DNA of 34,082 nt from Ruminococcus sp. GTDB taxonomy: Bacteria; Bacillota; Clostridia; Oscillospirales; Ruminococcaceae. The DNA is taken from contig JAUNOG010000024.1 in NCBI GenBank assembly GCA_030531185.1, positions 1 to 34,082 on the forward strand. The letters are read 5' to 3'. Position numbers and translations under genes: made by a program. Below, piece after piece: positions 7,203 to 16,381 of this stretch (position 1 is the first letter of the stretch; every line of letters begins with the position of its first letter). The notes under the pieces were generated by a model. It made no database searches and was not told the origin of the DNA. It saw only the letters and a program-made list of their open reading frames with translations.

Positions 7203-8879
7203 TTACTCTGTACGCATCGTAGTGATTATGGGGAATGTAACAGTAATTACCGTTCCTTTTCCGACAACGCTGTCCAGCTGAACATCTGCGTTGTGCAGAC
7301 GAGCCGCGTGTTTTACAATAGAAAGTCCCAGACCTGTACCGCCTATCTCCTTTGAATGACTTTTGTCAACCCGATAGAAACGTTCAAATATCCTGTCTCT
7401 GTGCTCGGGTGGAATTCCAATGCCAGTATCGGCAACGGAAAGTATAACGGACTGTTCTTCCTTCTTGACAGTTACAGTCACAGAACCGCCCTGCTTGTTA
7501 TACTTTATCGCATTATCGCAAAGATTATATATAATACCTTGCAGCAGCTGAGGGATACCGTACACCGCCGCATTTTCACCGTTAAGCGTAATCTTGACGC
7601 CTGAGGCTTCCGCTTCCTGCGACAGACTTTCAATAGTTGCCTGCGCCATTGAATAGATATCGGTTTCTTCACGTTTCATATCGTCCGCGCCCTCGTCCAG
7701 ATGAGACAGCTTTATGATATCCTCGACAAGCCGTATCATTCTCTGCGCCTCATTATATATCTGTGAAGAAAATTTTGTCATATCCTTCTGCTTTACAATG
7801 CCGTTCACCATAAGCTCCGCACAGCCTGAAATTGTATGCAGAGGCGTTTTAAGCTCGTGGGAAACGTTTGCGGTAAATTCACGCCGCATTTGCTCGGATC
7901 TTTCTTTTTCCGTAACGTTAAGCAGCAGCAAAACAACGCCCGATACCTTTCCCTCCGACAGAACGGGACTTGACTTCAGCTGATATATGCCGTCGCCCAT
8001 TTCCATAGTTTTTTCCGCAAATTCTCCGTTTACGGATTTATTAAGAACCTCCTGCAAGCCGAGACTGCGGTTGACGGACAAAATATCCTGTCCCACAGGA
8101 GAACCGTCCGCGCCGATCAGCCGTTCCGCCGCGCGGTTTATTGCAAGCACAGATCCGCCGATGTTGAGGAGGATAATACCCTCCCTCATATTTGTAGTTA
8201 CCGTTTCAAACTCGATCTGCTTTTGTCTTAGCTGCGCGCTTTGCCGCTTGATTTTCTGCTGCTGAAAATTAATGCGCCTCAGCAGCGGAGAAAGCTCGTC
8301 GTAGCAATCGTTGTTAAGCGGTTCGTCCAGATTGATGTCGTTAAGCGGTTTAACGATCTTTTTGGACAGACGCGAAGCAAACCAGAAAGACAGCACAAGA
8401 GCTAAAAGAATTACAATGCAGATCGGCTGCAGCATACCCAAAAGCAGAGTAAACAAAGTATTCTGCGCTATGGAAAGACGGAGCACGGTACCGTCCGGAA
8501 GAAGCTCCGCGCTGTAAAAAGAGCGTTCGGTCAATGTGCTGGAGTAACGGGAGCTTTCGCCGAAGCCCTTGGAAAGAGCCTGCTTTATTTCTTCCCTCTC
8601 CAGATGATTTTCCATTTCGTCCGTATTGGATTTGCTGTCATAAAGCACCGTTCCGTCGGAGTCTATCCACGTGATACGGTAATTCTTTGTATCAAGTCCG
8701 TCAAAGTATCCTATTCCTTCATTTGCCACCCCATGCGCCGCAAGATTAGTCTGCATTTTCAGCTGATTACGCTGAACGGTCGAAAAATAATCGTAAAGCG
8801 CGCCAACAAACAACGCTATTGAAGCAAAAAGCACGCCTATCGCCACTAAGCAAATGGAACGGAATATACGTTTGGTCAT
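7203..8879 (-). CDS. phoR: Phosphate regulon sensor histidine kinase PhoR
   Basis: This 558-residue membrane kinase phosphorylates PhoP when phosphate is scarce. It has an N-terminal membrane segment (about 5-28), an extracytoplasmic region of about 110 residues, a second membrane segment (about 142-168), a HAMP-like linker, a PAS domain (about 222-325), a DHp helix with phospho-acceptor H341 in VSHELKTP, and a HATPase domain with N-box NLCDNAIKYN, DTGIGIP and GTGLGLSIVKH. The order is the Gram-positive PhoR layout. Its start overlaps the phoP stop by one base (TAATG), so the two are translationally coupled. The gene ends 46 bp before a shared terminator. The specific PhoR assignment rests on the adjacent pst-phoU genes as well as the domains. 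Confidence 0.92.
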   Translation of the reverse strand: MTKRIFRSICLVAIGVLFASIALFVGALYDYFSTVQRNQLKMQTNLAAHGVANEGIGYFDGLDTKNYRITWIDSDGTVLYDSKSNTDEMENHLEREEIKQALSKGFGESSRYSSTLTERSFYSAELLPDGTVLRLSIAQNTLFTLLLGMLQPICIVILLALVLSFWFASRLSKKIVKPLNDINLDEPLNNDCYDELSPLLRRINFQQQKIKRQSAQLRQKQIEFETVTTNMREGIILLNIGGSVLAINRAAERLIGADGSPVGQDILSVNRSLGLQEVLNKSVNGEFAEKTMEMGDGIYQLKSSPVLSEGKVSGVVLLLLNVTEKERSEQMRREFTANVSHELKTPLHTISGCAELMVNGIVKQKDMTKFSSQIYNEAQRMIRLVEDIIKLSHLDEGADDMKREETDIYSMAQATIESLSQEAEASGVKITLNGENAAVYGIPQLLQGIIYNLCDNAIKYNKQGGSVTVTVKKEEQSVILSVADTGIGIPPEHRDRIFERFYRVDKSHSKEIGGTGLGLSIVKHAARLHNADVQLDSVVGKGTVITVTFPIITTMRTE

Positions 8880-9547
8880 TACCTCGCCTCCATTCGATAG
8901 CCTACGCCCCTGACGGTTTTAATGTAATCGCCGCAAGACCCCAGCTTTGTACGCAATGTGCCGATATGAACGTCAACGGTACGCGTCTCGCCCATATAAT
9001 CGGTGTCCCATATACTTTGCAGAAGCTGTTCTCGTGTGAAAGCCCTGCCGATATTTTCCATAAACTTTTTCAGCATATCGTATTCCTTCAAGGTAAGCTC
9101 AACGCGTTTGTTTTCTACTGTTACGATGTGCTCGGAGGTATTAAGTTCCAATGCTCCGACGCGCAGAATTCCGACAGTTTTAGGCTCTGTACGTCTCAGC
9201 ACCGCTTTTACTCTGGATACCATTTCCATCATACCGAAAGGCTTTGCAAGATAATCGTCCGCACCAAGGTCGAGACCTATCACTTTATCATACTCGGTGC
9301 CCTTAGCGGTAGCCATAATAACGGGAATATCGGCTGTTGCAGTATTGGACCTCAGCTTTTTCAGTATTTCTATGCCGTCCTCCCCGGGAAGCATAATATC
9401 AAGCATAATAAGATTGGGTGTCCGGATTTGCAAAGCTTTAAAAAGCTCGGTACCCTCAACAAAGCCTTTGGCTTCAAAGCCCGCTGAATTCAAAGCATAT
9501 ATCATCAGATCGCGTATCGCGCTGTCGTCTTCTACGCAAAAAATCAC
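8879..9547 (-). CDS. phoP: Phosphate response regulator PhoP/PhoB
   Basis: The 222-residue OmpR-family regulator has a receiver domain with acidic pair E6-D7-D8, phospho-acceptor D50 in LIMLDIMLPGEDG, the conserved lysine in LAKPFGMMEMVSRV, and a winged-helix DNA-binding domain ending in DVHIGTLRTKLG and TVRGVGYRME. The start is a GTG at 9547 with GGGAG nine bases upstream; MIFCVEDD is the typical beginning of clostridial PhoP, so no upstream start is needed. It is expected to bind tandem TTTACA repeats before pstS and its own gene. It is translationally coupled to phoR and is separated from phoU by 216 bp carrying its own promoter. Confidence 0.93.
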   Translation of the reverse strand: MIFCVEDDSAIRDLMIYALNSAGFEAKGFVEGTELFKALQIRTPNLIMLDIMLPGEDGIEILKKLRSNTATADIPVIMATAKGTEYDKVIGLDLGADDYLAKPFGMMEMVSRVKAVLRRTEPKTVGILRVGALELNTSEHIVTVENKRVELTLKEYDMLKKFMENIGRAFTREQLLQSIWDTDYMGETRTVDVHIGTLRTKLGSCGDYIKTVRGVGYRMEAR

Positions 9548-9622
9548 GTCGTATTACTCCCTTTCATTATGAAACTCTAACTTCATATCATATTTTACCG
9601 CTTAAAAATCAAATCTGTAATC

Positions 9623-9651
9623 ATATTAATGTAAAGATACTGTAAAGTCAA
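9623..9651 (-). promoter_or_regulatory. phoP promoter overlapping PhoP-box-like repeats
   Basis: On the minus strand TTGACT (9646-9651) and TAATAT (9623-9628) are 17 bp apart. Two TTTACA repeats (9641-9646 and 9630-9635) stand exactly 11 bp apart, one helical turn, within the spacer. A weaker ATTACA lies at 9616-9621. The same TTGACTTTACA-n5-TTTACA block precedes pstS, supporting autoregulation by PhoP. Confidence 0.72.
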
Positions 9652-9714
9652 GCCTTCGGCAATTAAATTATAGCATAAAATTCTCTTCATATCAACATAA
9701 ATCCGTAAATAAAC

Positions 9715-9740
9715 GGCAAAAGCATATTATTGCTCCTGCC
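9715..9740 (-). terminator. Possible weak terminator after phoU
   Basis: GGCA and AGCA pair with TGCT and TGCC around a 2x2 mismatch and a TATTAT loop. On the minus strand the stem is followed by GTTTATTT, a poor U-run. It may partly separate the pst-phoU transcript from phoP. The rest of the 216-bp gap holds the phoP promoter and AT-rich DNA. Confidence 0.35.
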
Positions 9741-9763
9741 GCTCTGCCAATCAATAATTGACT

Positions 9764-10405
9764 TTATTTACCCTTACGTCCTGTGATCGAAAACAGCACC
9801 CACTCGGCTATGTTTACCGCGTGATCTCCTATTTTCTCAAAATACTTTGCTATCATTAGGAAATCAAGCGCGTATTCGCCGTCTTCGGGATTTTTAGCAA
9901 TTATACCGATGAGATTGTTTTTAACGCTGTTAAAGCACTCGTCCACAACATCGTCGTAGGCTATAACGGACTTTGCAAGCTCAGTATCTTTTTTCACATA
10001 AGCGTCAACGCTGTCGGTTACCATTTTTATAATAGCGTTTGCCATTTCATAGATCCTTATGTTTTCAGGCGCGGTACGACCGTTAAGGAATGTGATTATT
10101 TCGGCAATATCCTCAGCCTGATCGCCTATACGCTCCATATCTGTGATCATTTTCAGAGCGGCGGATATCTGACGCAGGTCCCTGGCAACAGGCTGCTGCT
10201 TCAATAGCATTTTCAAACATAAGGACTCGATGTCTCTTTCCATTCGGTCTACCTCGAGATCCAAAGGAGAAACCTTTTTCGCCAATTCCATATTGCCTTC
10301 GTACAGCGCTTTTGAAACAAGCGCGATAGCCTCCTCGCACAAAGAACCCATTGTAATCAAATCTTTTTTTAATAAAGCAAGCTGCTCGTCGAATCTGCTT
10401 CTCAT
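9764..10405 (-). CDS. phoU: Phosphate signalling protein PhoU
   Basis: The 213-residue cytoplasmic protein is made of two three-helix PhoU repeats. Each carries the metal-binding signature: MERIGDQAEDIAE near residues 90-102 and FEKIGDHAVNIAEWV near 190-204. It starts with RFDEQLALLKKDLITMG, the usual PhoU beginning. PhoU links the state of the Pst transporter to PhoR and damps phosphate uptake. The start overlaps the pstB stop by one base (TAATG), so it is coupled to the transporter genes, and it is the last gene of the pst operon. Confidence 0.95.
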   Translation of the reverse strand: MRSRFDEQLALLKKDLITMGSLCEEAIALVSKALYEGNMELAKKVSPLDLEVDRMERDIESLCLKMLLKQQPVARDLRQISAALKMITDMERIGDQAEDIAEIITFLNGRTAPENIRIYEMANAIIKMVTDSVDAYVKKDTELAKSVIAYDDVVDECFNSVKNNLIGIIAKNPEDGEYALDFLMIAKYFEKIGDHAVNIAEWVLFSITGRKGK

Positions 10406-11160
10406 TATCCAAACCTCCCTGTTATATAATCTTCGGTACGCTTATCTGTTGGCTGAGAGAAAAGCTTCTCCGTATCGCCGTACTCCACAAGCTCTCCCAG
10501 CAGGAAGAACGCTGTTTTATCCGAGATACGCACCGCCTGCTGCATATTGTGCGTAACTATTATAATAGTATATTTATCCTTGAGCTGTATGGACAGCTCC
10601 TCTATTTTTGAAGTAGAGATCGGGTCCAGCGCGCTGGTGGGTTCGTCCATAAGAAGTACATCGGGCTCTACCGCCAAAGCGCGGGCAATACATAATCTTT
10701 GCTGCTGTCCGCCGGAAAGCCCCAAGGCGTTCTTTTTAAGCCTGTCCTTTACCTCGTCCCAGATAGCTGCGTCACGCAGGGAACGTTCAACTATCTCGTC
10801 CAGCTTTACTCTGCTTTTTATTCCGTGCGTTCTGGGGCCGTAGGCAATATTATCGTAAATGCTCATAGGAAACGGATTAGGCTTCTGGAAAACCATTCCT
10901 ATTTCTTTGCGGAGCGTATTTACGTCCAGAGAGGGATCAAAGATATTCGTATCCCCGTAGCATATCTCGCCTGTGATTTTCACGCCGGGAATTAAATCGT
11001 TCATACGGTTGAGGGTTTTCAGAAATGTGGATTTTCCGCAGCCCGACGGACCGATCAGAGCGGTAATGCTCTTTTCGGGAATATTCATATTTATATTTTT
11101 CAATGCCTGAGAACTTCCGTACCACAGACACATATCTTTAACGGTAATTATGTCTTTCAT
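10405..11160 (-). CDS. pstB: Phosphate ABC transporter ATPase PstB
   Basis: The 251-residue ATPase powers phosphate import through PstC-PstA. It shows Walker [10 protein letters not shown] (37-45), the Q-loop in [21 protein letters not shown] (a PstB hallmark), signature LSGGQQQR near 148-155, Walker B plus D-loop [14 protein letters not shown], and the H-switch in IIIVTHNM. Length is typical. The start overlaps the pstA stop by four bases (ATGA). Confidence 0.97.
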   Translation of the reverse strand: MKDIITVKDMCLWYGSSQALKNINMNIPEKSITALIGPSGCGKSTFLKTLNRMNDLIPGVKITGEICYGDTNIFDPSLDVNTLRKEIGMVFQKPNPFPMSIYDNIAYGPRTHGIKSRVKLDEIVERSLRDAAIWDEVKDRLKKNALGLSGGQQQRLCIARALAVEPDVLLMDEPTSALDPISTSKIEELSIQLKDKYTIIIVTHNMQQAVRISDKTAFFLLGELVEYGDTEKLFSQPTDKRTEDYITGRFG

Positions 11161-12020
11161 ATACTTCTCCTCTTTTTGAAATATCTGCCCACAAATGATG
11201 CAAGCAAATTGATTATCAGCGTAAGTATCATCAGTATAGCGGCAATGCCGAAAGCTACCTCGAATTCTCCCTGCTCCTTTGCATAAACGTACAACGCTAC
11301 GGTGAGAGTAGCTCCCGAGCTGCCCAATCCCTCAAAGAAACCGTTAAGAGCGTGGGCAAATCCCGCTGTAAACAGCAGAGCGGCAGACTCTCCGAGAATT
11401 CTTCCTACGGAAAGGATACAGCCTGTGATAACGCCGTCGATACAGCCGGGCAGCACTACCGTTCGTATAACTCGCCATTTTCCCGCGCCGAGACCGAACG
11501 CACCCTCGCGGTAGCTCTGCGGAACGGTTTTAAGGCTCTCCTGAGTTGTACGCATAATCGTCGGCAGATTCATAATCACCAGCGTAAGCGCACCCGCAAG
11601 AAGAGATGTCTGCATATTCAGAAACTGGCAGAAAAACAGCATTCCCACCAGACCGTATATGATCGAGGGTATACCCGAGAGAGTTTCTGCCGCATATTCG
11701 ATAACGCTTACAAGCTTTTTGTTGCGTGCATATTCGGTAAGGTAAACTGCCGCTCCCGCTCCGAAAGGAATTACGATCACCAATGCGGCAATGATTATAT
11801 AAAGCGTGTTCAGAATGTCGGGCAGAATTCCGATCTTTCCCGATAAGTAGCTGGGCTTAGTGGATAACAGCTCCCAAGTAATATTCGGAATTCCCTTTAC
11901 CAGCACATAAACCACCAGAAACAGAGCCAAGCCGCAGGTGAGCAGCGTCGATACCGCCATTAATACACGCATTAAAAGGATATACGTTTTTCTGCCTTTG
12001 GAAATATGATTTTTCTGCAT
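11157..12020 (-). CDS. pstA: Phosphate ABC transporter permease PstA
   Basis: The 287-residue inner-membrane permease has six predicted membrane segments, the first at about 12-40. The EAA-type loop that docks on PstB is around residues 175-200 ([26 protein letters not shown]). [15 protein letters not shown] is the PstA/PstC signature region. One base separates its ATG from the pstC stop, and its end overlaps pstB by four bases, so the four transporter genes are a tight operon. Confidence 0.95.
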   Translation of the reverse strand: MQKNHISKGRKTYILLMRVLMAVSTLLTCGLALFLVVYVLVKGIPNITWELLSTKPSYLSGKIGILPDILNTLYIIIAALVIVIPFGAGAAVYLTEYARNKKLVSVIEYAAETLSGIPSIIYGLVGMLFFCQFLNMQTSLLAGALTLVIMNLPTIMRTTQESLKTVPQSYREGAFGLGAGKWRVIRTVVLPGCIDGVITGCILSVGRILGESAALLFTAGFAHALNGFFEGLGSSGATLTVALYVYAKEQGEFEVAFGIAAILMILTLIINLLASFVGRYFKKRRSI

Positions 12021-12021
12021 A

Positions 12022-12891
12022 TTACCCCTCCTTGCTGCGCTTAAGGAAAAAGTTCAGCGTCGCATTTATCAGCATTATGAACAAAAACAGCACCAATGCA
12101 ATGGAAAACAGCGCCTGCTTCTGCAAGCCTCCCGCATAGGACATCTCGCTCGCTACCGCCGTTGTCAAGAAACGGACGCTCTGAAAAAGCGACGGCATAT
12201 TCGGCGCATTGCCCGATACCATCATTACTGCCATTGCCTCGCCTATGGCTCTTCCGACGCCGAGAACTACCGCTGCGGCAATTCCGCTTTTTGCTGCTGG
12301 AACGGACACCTTGAAATAGGTCTCCACGGGAGTTGCTCCCAGAGCAAGAGACGCGTCCTCATACTCCTTTGGCACAGCCTCTAACGCGGTTATCGACACA
12401 TTGATAATAGAGGGCAGTATCATAATAGCAAGAACGATTATCGCCGCAAGAAGTCCCGAGCCGTCGGGCAGATCGAACAGCTTGCGTATTGCGGGAACAA
12501 GCACCAGCATACCCACAAGACCGTAAACCACCGAGGGAATACCCGCCAGAAGGCTTACCGCCGACGATACGACATTTTTAACGGTTGCAGGCGCAAATTT
12601 CGCAAGATATACGGCAGTCATAAATCCTATGGGAACTCCTATAAGAATAGCTCCCGCAGTGCCGTAAACGCTTGTGAGAATAAACGGCAGAATTCCGAAC
12701 GACGGCTCCGACGCTGTGGACTGCCACTTATCTCCCAGAATAAAATCAAACAATCCTATCTCACGAATAGCAGGAATACCCGAAATAATCAGATAAACCG
12801 TAATGAGCAGTACACAGCCCACAGTAATCAGACCGAGAATAAGAAACACGCCGTGGACAAAAGTTTCTAAAAATTGTTTTTTGTCTTTCAC
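12022..12891 (-). CDS. pstC: Phosphate ABC transporter permease PstC
   Basis: The 289-residue permease pairs with PstA. It has six membrane segments, the family stretch LLAGIPSVVYGLVGMLV and the EAA-type docking loop near ALEAVPKEYEDASLALGATPVETYFKV. I chose a GTG start at 12891 because AAGGAAA lies about eight bases upstream and the protein then begins KDKKQFLETF. An ATG at 12936 would add 15 residues encoded within the pstS-pstC hairpin region and has no ribosome binding site. Confidence 0.93.
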   Translation of the reverse strand: MKDKKQFLETFVHGVFLILGLITVGCVLLITVYLIISGIPAIREIGLFDFILGDKWQSTASEPSFGILPFILTSVYGTAGAILIGVPIGFMTAVYLAKFAPATVKNVVSSAVSLLAGIPSVVYGLVGMLVLVPAIRKLFDLPDGSGLLAAIIVLAIMILPSIINVSITALEAVPKEYEDASLALGATPVETYFKVSVPAAKSGIAAAVVLGVGRAIGEAMAVMMVSGNAPNMPSLFQSVRFLTTAVASEMSYAGGLQKQALFSIALVLFLFIMLINATLNFFLKRSKEG

Positions 12892-12914
12892 TATAAATTT
12901 CCTTTCCAGATAAC

Positions 12915-12945
12915 AAATCGGCGGCGGATATTTCACCGCCGATTT
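12915..12945 (-). promoter_or_regulatory. Intercistronic hairpin between pstS and pstC
   Basis: A perfect 10-bp stem (AAATCGGCGG with CCGCCGATTT) has an 11-base loop and lacks a downstream U-run. In pst operons such hairpins commonly protect the pstS message or attenuate the membrane genes, so more binding protein than permease is made. That role is inferred here. Confidence 0.65.
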
Positions 12946-12957
12946 AATAAGGTTTTG

Positions 12958-13773
12958 TTATTTCGCCGGTACTACGCCTGCTTCGGAAATCAGCGATGCT
13001 GCGTCGTCGGAGGTCGCAAAGTCAAAGAAGTTCTGCGCCGCCTCGGAAAGCTCCGTATCCTTTTTGGTTACAAGTACGAACGGACGCTGTACCGAATAGC
13101 TGCCGTCCTTTATCGTATCGTCGGTAGGAGTAACTCCGCCGACCTGAAGAACCTTTACGCTTTCCTTGACTGAAGCAAGAGAAGCATATCCAATAGCATT
13201 GGGATTTCCAGAAACGGTTGTAATTACGTCTCCTGTGGAAGTAAGTTCCTGACGGTATTTGCAGGCTTCCTCTACGCCAACAATGCTCTCAAAGCCGTCT
13301 CTTGTGCCCGAGCCTGCCTCACGTCCTATCAGAACGATCTCGCCGTCGTTTCCGCCTACATCTTTCCAGTTAGTTATCTCGCCCTTGTAAATAGACGCGA
13401 TCTGCTTGATACTCAGATCTGTTACAGTATTTTCGGGATTTACAATAATTGCGATACCGTCGTATGCCAGAACGGTTTCTTCCAGTCCCTCGGATTTTTC
13501 ATCGTCCTTCAAAGCTCTGCTGGAAAGTCCGATATCGCATCTGCCCTCCAGAACCGCCTGAATGCCCGAGCCTGAGCCTGTGGGGTTATAAGTAAACGTT
13601 ACGCCTGAATTCTCCTCTTCAAACGCCTCTCCAAGAGTTCCTATCACCTTTTCCATTGATGTTGAACCGTCGGTGGACACAGTACCCGAAACGTTCTTTG
13701 AACAGCCGCCAAGCGCAGATACCGCTACCACTGCCGACATTGCCAATGCAAACACCTTTTTTGTTGCTTTCAT
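12958..13773 (-). CDS. pstS: Phosphate-binding lipoprotein PstS
   Basis: The 271-residue substrate-binding protein is a lipoprotein: KATKK, a hydrophobic stretch, then lipobox LGGC with the lipidated cysteine near residue 24. Phosphate-contacting motifs are visible: DGSTSMEKVIG, SSRALKDDEK and GREAGSGTRDGFE. It sits on the outer face of the membrane and delivers phosphate to PstC-PstA. ATG 13773 follows AAAGGAGA; an open frame extends upstream to 13896 but is not translated by this logic because it crosses the promoter and Pho boxes. First gene of the pst operon, and its -10 region and TTTACA repeats lie directly upstream. Confidence 0.96.
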   Translation of the reverse strand: MKATKKVFALAMSAVVAVSALGGCSKNVSGTVSTDGSTSMEKVIGTLGEAFEEENSGVTFTYNPTGSGSGIQAVLEGRCDIGLSSRALKDDEKSEGLEETVLAYDGIAIIVNPENTVTDLSIKQIASIYKGEITNWKDVGGNDGEIVLIGREAGSGTRDGFESIVGVEEACKYRQELTSTGDVITTVSGNPNAIGYASLASVKESVKVLQVGGVTPTDDTIKDGSYSVQRPFVLVTKKDTELSEAAQNFFDFATSDDAASLISEAGVVPAK

Positions 13774-13823
13774 ACTTAAATTCTCCTTTGAATTTGATTT
13801 ATAACTCTTTTGGTTACAGGTAA

Positions 13824-13883
13824 ATAATACATCGCAAACATCAAATCTGTTATCAGTGTGTTGTAAAATGTATGTAAAGTCAA
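13824..13883 (-). promoter_or_regulatory. pstS promoter with tandem PhoP-box-like repeats
   Basis: On the minus strand TTTACA repeats at 13873-13878 and 13862-13867 are 11 bp apart, and TTGACT at 13878-13883 overlaps the first, exactly as before phoP. A weaker ATAACA follows at 13849-13854. The best -10 is TATTAT at 13824-13829, with no -35 match, as expected for a promoter that needs an activator bound upstream. Confidence 0.68.
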
Positions 13884-13987
13884 TACAGCGCAGCATTCCT
13901 ACTAATATGTTTCTACAAAAAGTCTTTCTTATTCCTTTGAGAACATCAATAAATTTTAAAATTTCTTAAAAAAACACAATGTAAAAT

Positions 13988-14023
13988 AAAAGAAAGACGC
14001 TCGTTTGGATACGTCTCTCTTTT
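13988..14023 (-). terminator. Terminator of the AraC-TCS-ABC operon
   Basis: On the minus strand AAAAGAGAGACG pairs with CGTCTTTCTTTT (one G-U pair) around a 12-base loop and is followed by ATTTT. It ends the operon about 40 bp after the permease stop. The remaining gap to the pstS promoter (13884-13987) is AT-rich with nothing else recognised. Confidence 0.85.
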
Positions 14024-14062
14024 ACCGTACATTCTATATTATCTTTTGTTCTTCTGTAATTA

Positions 14063-16381
14063 TTACTTGTCCGAGTCCTTTATGATTTCCGTTATGGACT
14101 CTTTTCTGATTTTTCTTAGAGGTATCGCCGCCGCTGCAATTCCTATGACAAACGCCGCCGCAACAGATATGACAGCGCCGCTTATCGGTTCTGTGTAGCT
14201 GAAGATCGTTTTGAACATCTCGTCCTCGGGATTGTAAAGCATTGACATAAAGCCCGACGTAGTTGCTAACAGCATAAGCTCCGAAAGTATCAGCGCAAAT
14301 ACTCCCGATACGACCGCGTATTGCAGGCATTCTATGATTATCAGCTTTGTAAGCTGTCCGCTTGATATACCGAGCGATTTCATAGCCGCAATCTCGGGTC
14401 TGCGGTTGAGTATGCCTGTGGATATAATATTTATCATATTCACCGCTGCAATGAACGTTATCAGCGCAATAAGCGCATAGCCCAGAATTCTCACTGAGGA
14501 TATCTGCCGTTTTGCAGCAAGATTATTTCCGAAATTATCGCCGTATTCGTACTCGTTTTCATCCAGAAATTCAATGGCAAGATTATGCAGCTGTTCGTCG
14601 GTATATTCATCGCTTTCAGCCAGATCAAGATAAAAACTCAGATAATAGGTAAGATACATATTGGTTCCGAAAAGCTTTTTATACTGTTCCTCTGTGGTGA
14701 TAAAAGTCAGTATAGACGACCTGTATAACGGACTGTCAATTTCACCCATAATATTAATACCAATATCCATATAAATTTCATCAATCTCCTCTAAACCTGT
14801 TTCCTCTTCAACGGTAATATTGATTTCCTCAGTATTGATTTTCCCGTTAAAGTCAGTACCGACAGGAGCATTAAGTATTTTACATTCGGGATTTTTTTCG
14901 TCGGAATAATAGTAGTAATTCTGAATAAGATATCCGTCGTTTTCAGCCAATTCAGAATAAGGAATTTCAGGGTTTCCGTTAAACAGATTGCTGTAAGTTT
15001 CCTCATTAACAAAAAATACCATCATATGGTTTTCATCGGAAAGCTGACCATATTCATTTTCAACTAATTTCTTGTATTCCTCGCTAAACGGCAGACTGCT
15101 CGCATCATATATTTCCCCGAATTCGTAAATAAAAGCCTGAACATTCTTAAAATAACCTGTGTCTCTCAGAATTTCGGTCTGCTTTTCAAAATCATAATAA
15201 CCATTTTGTAAATCGCCCTCTGAGTACGGCTCATCGGGAACTTCACAATAAACGTCAATATCATTACCGGAATATTGAGCTGCATTCTCGTCCGTAACAA
15301 CATTCATCGCCCTGATAACAAATTTAAAGGAAATAAACATCGTCATAGAGATCGTAATGGACAATATCGTAATAATATAACGCTTTTTGTTGCGCCTGAT
15401 ATTCCGCGAGGCTAACCTGCCCGTCCAGCCGAAAATAAGACCGAACAGAGTGTGTTTTTTGACCTTTTTGATTTTCCCCTTGTTTCCCTGAATAGCCTGT
15501 ATGGGGGTCATCTTGGTGATACGCATTCCCACGCCGTAGGCTGAAAGCATTACCCAGCCCAGAGCGGTCACAACGGTAAGAAGTATGAAAGCAGGCGAAA
15601 CGTGAAAGGCAATGCATTGCTCCGCAAGGTCTGCGTCTATTGTCATCAGGTAGGAAAATCCGCTTTTCATTAAAATTCGGTAGATCACATAGGAAAGCCC
15701 CGTACCCAGCACAAGTCCCGCAGGTATGCCTACGTCGGAAAGCAATATACCCTCCTTGACGATAACGCCAACTATCTGCTTTTTTGTCGCTCCCACCGAC
15801 TGTAATATACCGAACTGCTTTTCTCGCTCCTTTGAGGAAATCTCAAAGGCGGTGTCGATTATAAGTCTCACGCACACAAGCATTATCAGGACAAATATAT
15901 AGAATATAGCGACTAACTGCATAAGCTGTATTTTTCCCTCAAAACCGATAAATTCCATTGAGAGCAGCCTTTTATTAAGATCTACGGGATATAAGTCCGT
16001 CTCCAATTCAGGAATACCAATTGCTATAAGCGCGTCATTTATAGCGTTTTCGCAGTCGGGGACGTTCTTAGTAAACAGAATGGCAGTCTTTGTAGTATAA
16101 CCGTCCTCAGAGCTCCCCACTCCGTTTTTTACAAAAGCGGTTTTCTCAATATACTTGCATTTTTCAAACTCCTGAGATTGCTCCTGAGTAAGACCGTATA
16201 CCGATGCGTGCCACGGATTGTCCGCCCGCACAAGCTTTGCGCTGCTTTTTATATAAGTCGAAAATAAATTGAAAATAACCGTAATAAAAATGACCGCAGC
16301 CATAATACTTAGCATAGTAAGCGCAGAATGCCGTTTCTGCTGTTTTACATACTTTTTCGCAAGGGACAATGTGAAATTCAT
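14063..16381 (-). CDS. FtsX-type ABC transporter permease, Bce/Mac-like
   Basis: The 772-residue permease has two FtsX domains. Membrane segments are visible at about 20-43, 150-175, 205-232, 260-287 and 333-353, then three more near 632-657, 685-710 and 737-757. The first external region has about 100 residues; the second, between segments 5 and 6, is much larger (about 275 residues), acidic and Tyr-rich. The cytoplasmic docking loops SSKEREKQFGILQSVGATKKQ and NRRPEIAAMKSLGISSGQ are typical. With one large external domain and a neighbouring intramembrane-sensing kinase it fits antimicrobial-peptide sensing or detoxification systems, but eight segments instead of BceB's ten argue against a plain BceB. 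Its ATG overlaps the ATPase stop by four bases. Substrate is unknown. Confidence 0.85.
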   Translation of the reverse strand: MNFTLSLAKKYVKQQKRHSALTMLSIMAAVIFITVIFNLFSTYIKSSAKLVRADNPWHASVYGLTQEQSQEFEKCKYIEKTAFVKNGVGSSEDGYTTKTAILFTKNVPDCENAINDALIAIGIPELETDLYPVDLNKRLLSMEFIGFEGKIQLMQLVAIFYIFVLIMLVCVRLIIDTAFEISSKEREKQFGILQSVGATKKQIVGVIVKEGILLSDVGIPAGLVLGTGLSYVIYRILMKSGFSYLMTIDADLAEQCIAFHVSPAFILLTVVTALGWVMLSAYGVGMRITKMTPIQAIQGNKGKIKKVKKHTLFGLIFGWTGRLASRNIRRNKKRYIITILSITISMTMFISFKFVIRAMNVVTDENAAQYSGNDIDVYCEVPDEPYSEGDLQNGYYDFEKQTEILRDTGYFKNVQAFIYEFGEIYDASSLPFSEEYKKLVENEYGQLSDENHMMVFFVNEETYSNLFNGNPEIPYSELAENDGYLIQNYYYYSDEKNPECKILNAPVGTDFNGKINTEEINITVEEETGLEEIDEIYMDIGINIMGEIDSPLYRSSILTFITTEEQYKKLFGTNMYLTYYLSFYLDLAESDEYTDEQLHNLAIEFLDENEYEYGDNFGNNLAAKRQISSVRILGYALIALITFIAAVNMINIISTGILNRRPEIAAMKSLGISSGQLTKLIIIECLQYAVVSGVFALILSELMLLATTSGFMSMLYNPEDEMFKTIFSYTEPISGAVISVAAAFVIGIAAAAIPLRKIRKESITEIIKDSDK

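Noticed and set aside
13774-13896. Longer pstS with 41 extra N-terminal residues
   Set aside because: The extension crosses the -10 and PhoP-box region and would bury the lipoprotein signal; AAAGGAGA fits ATG 13773.
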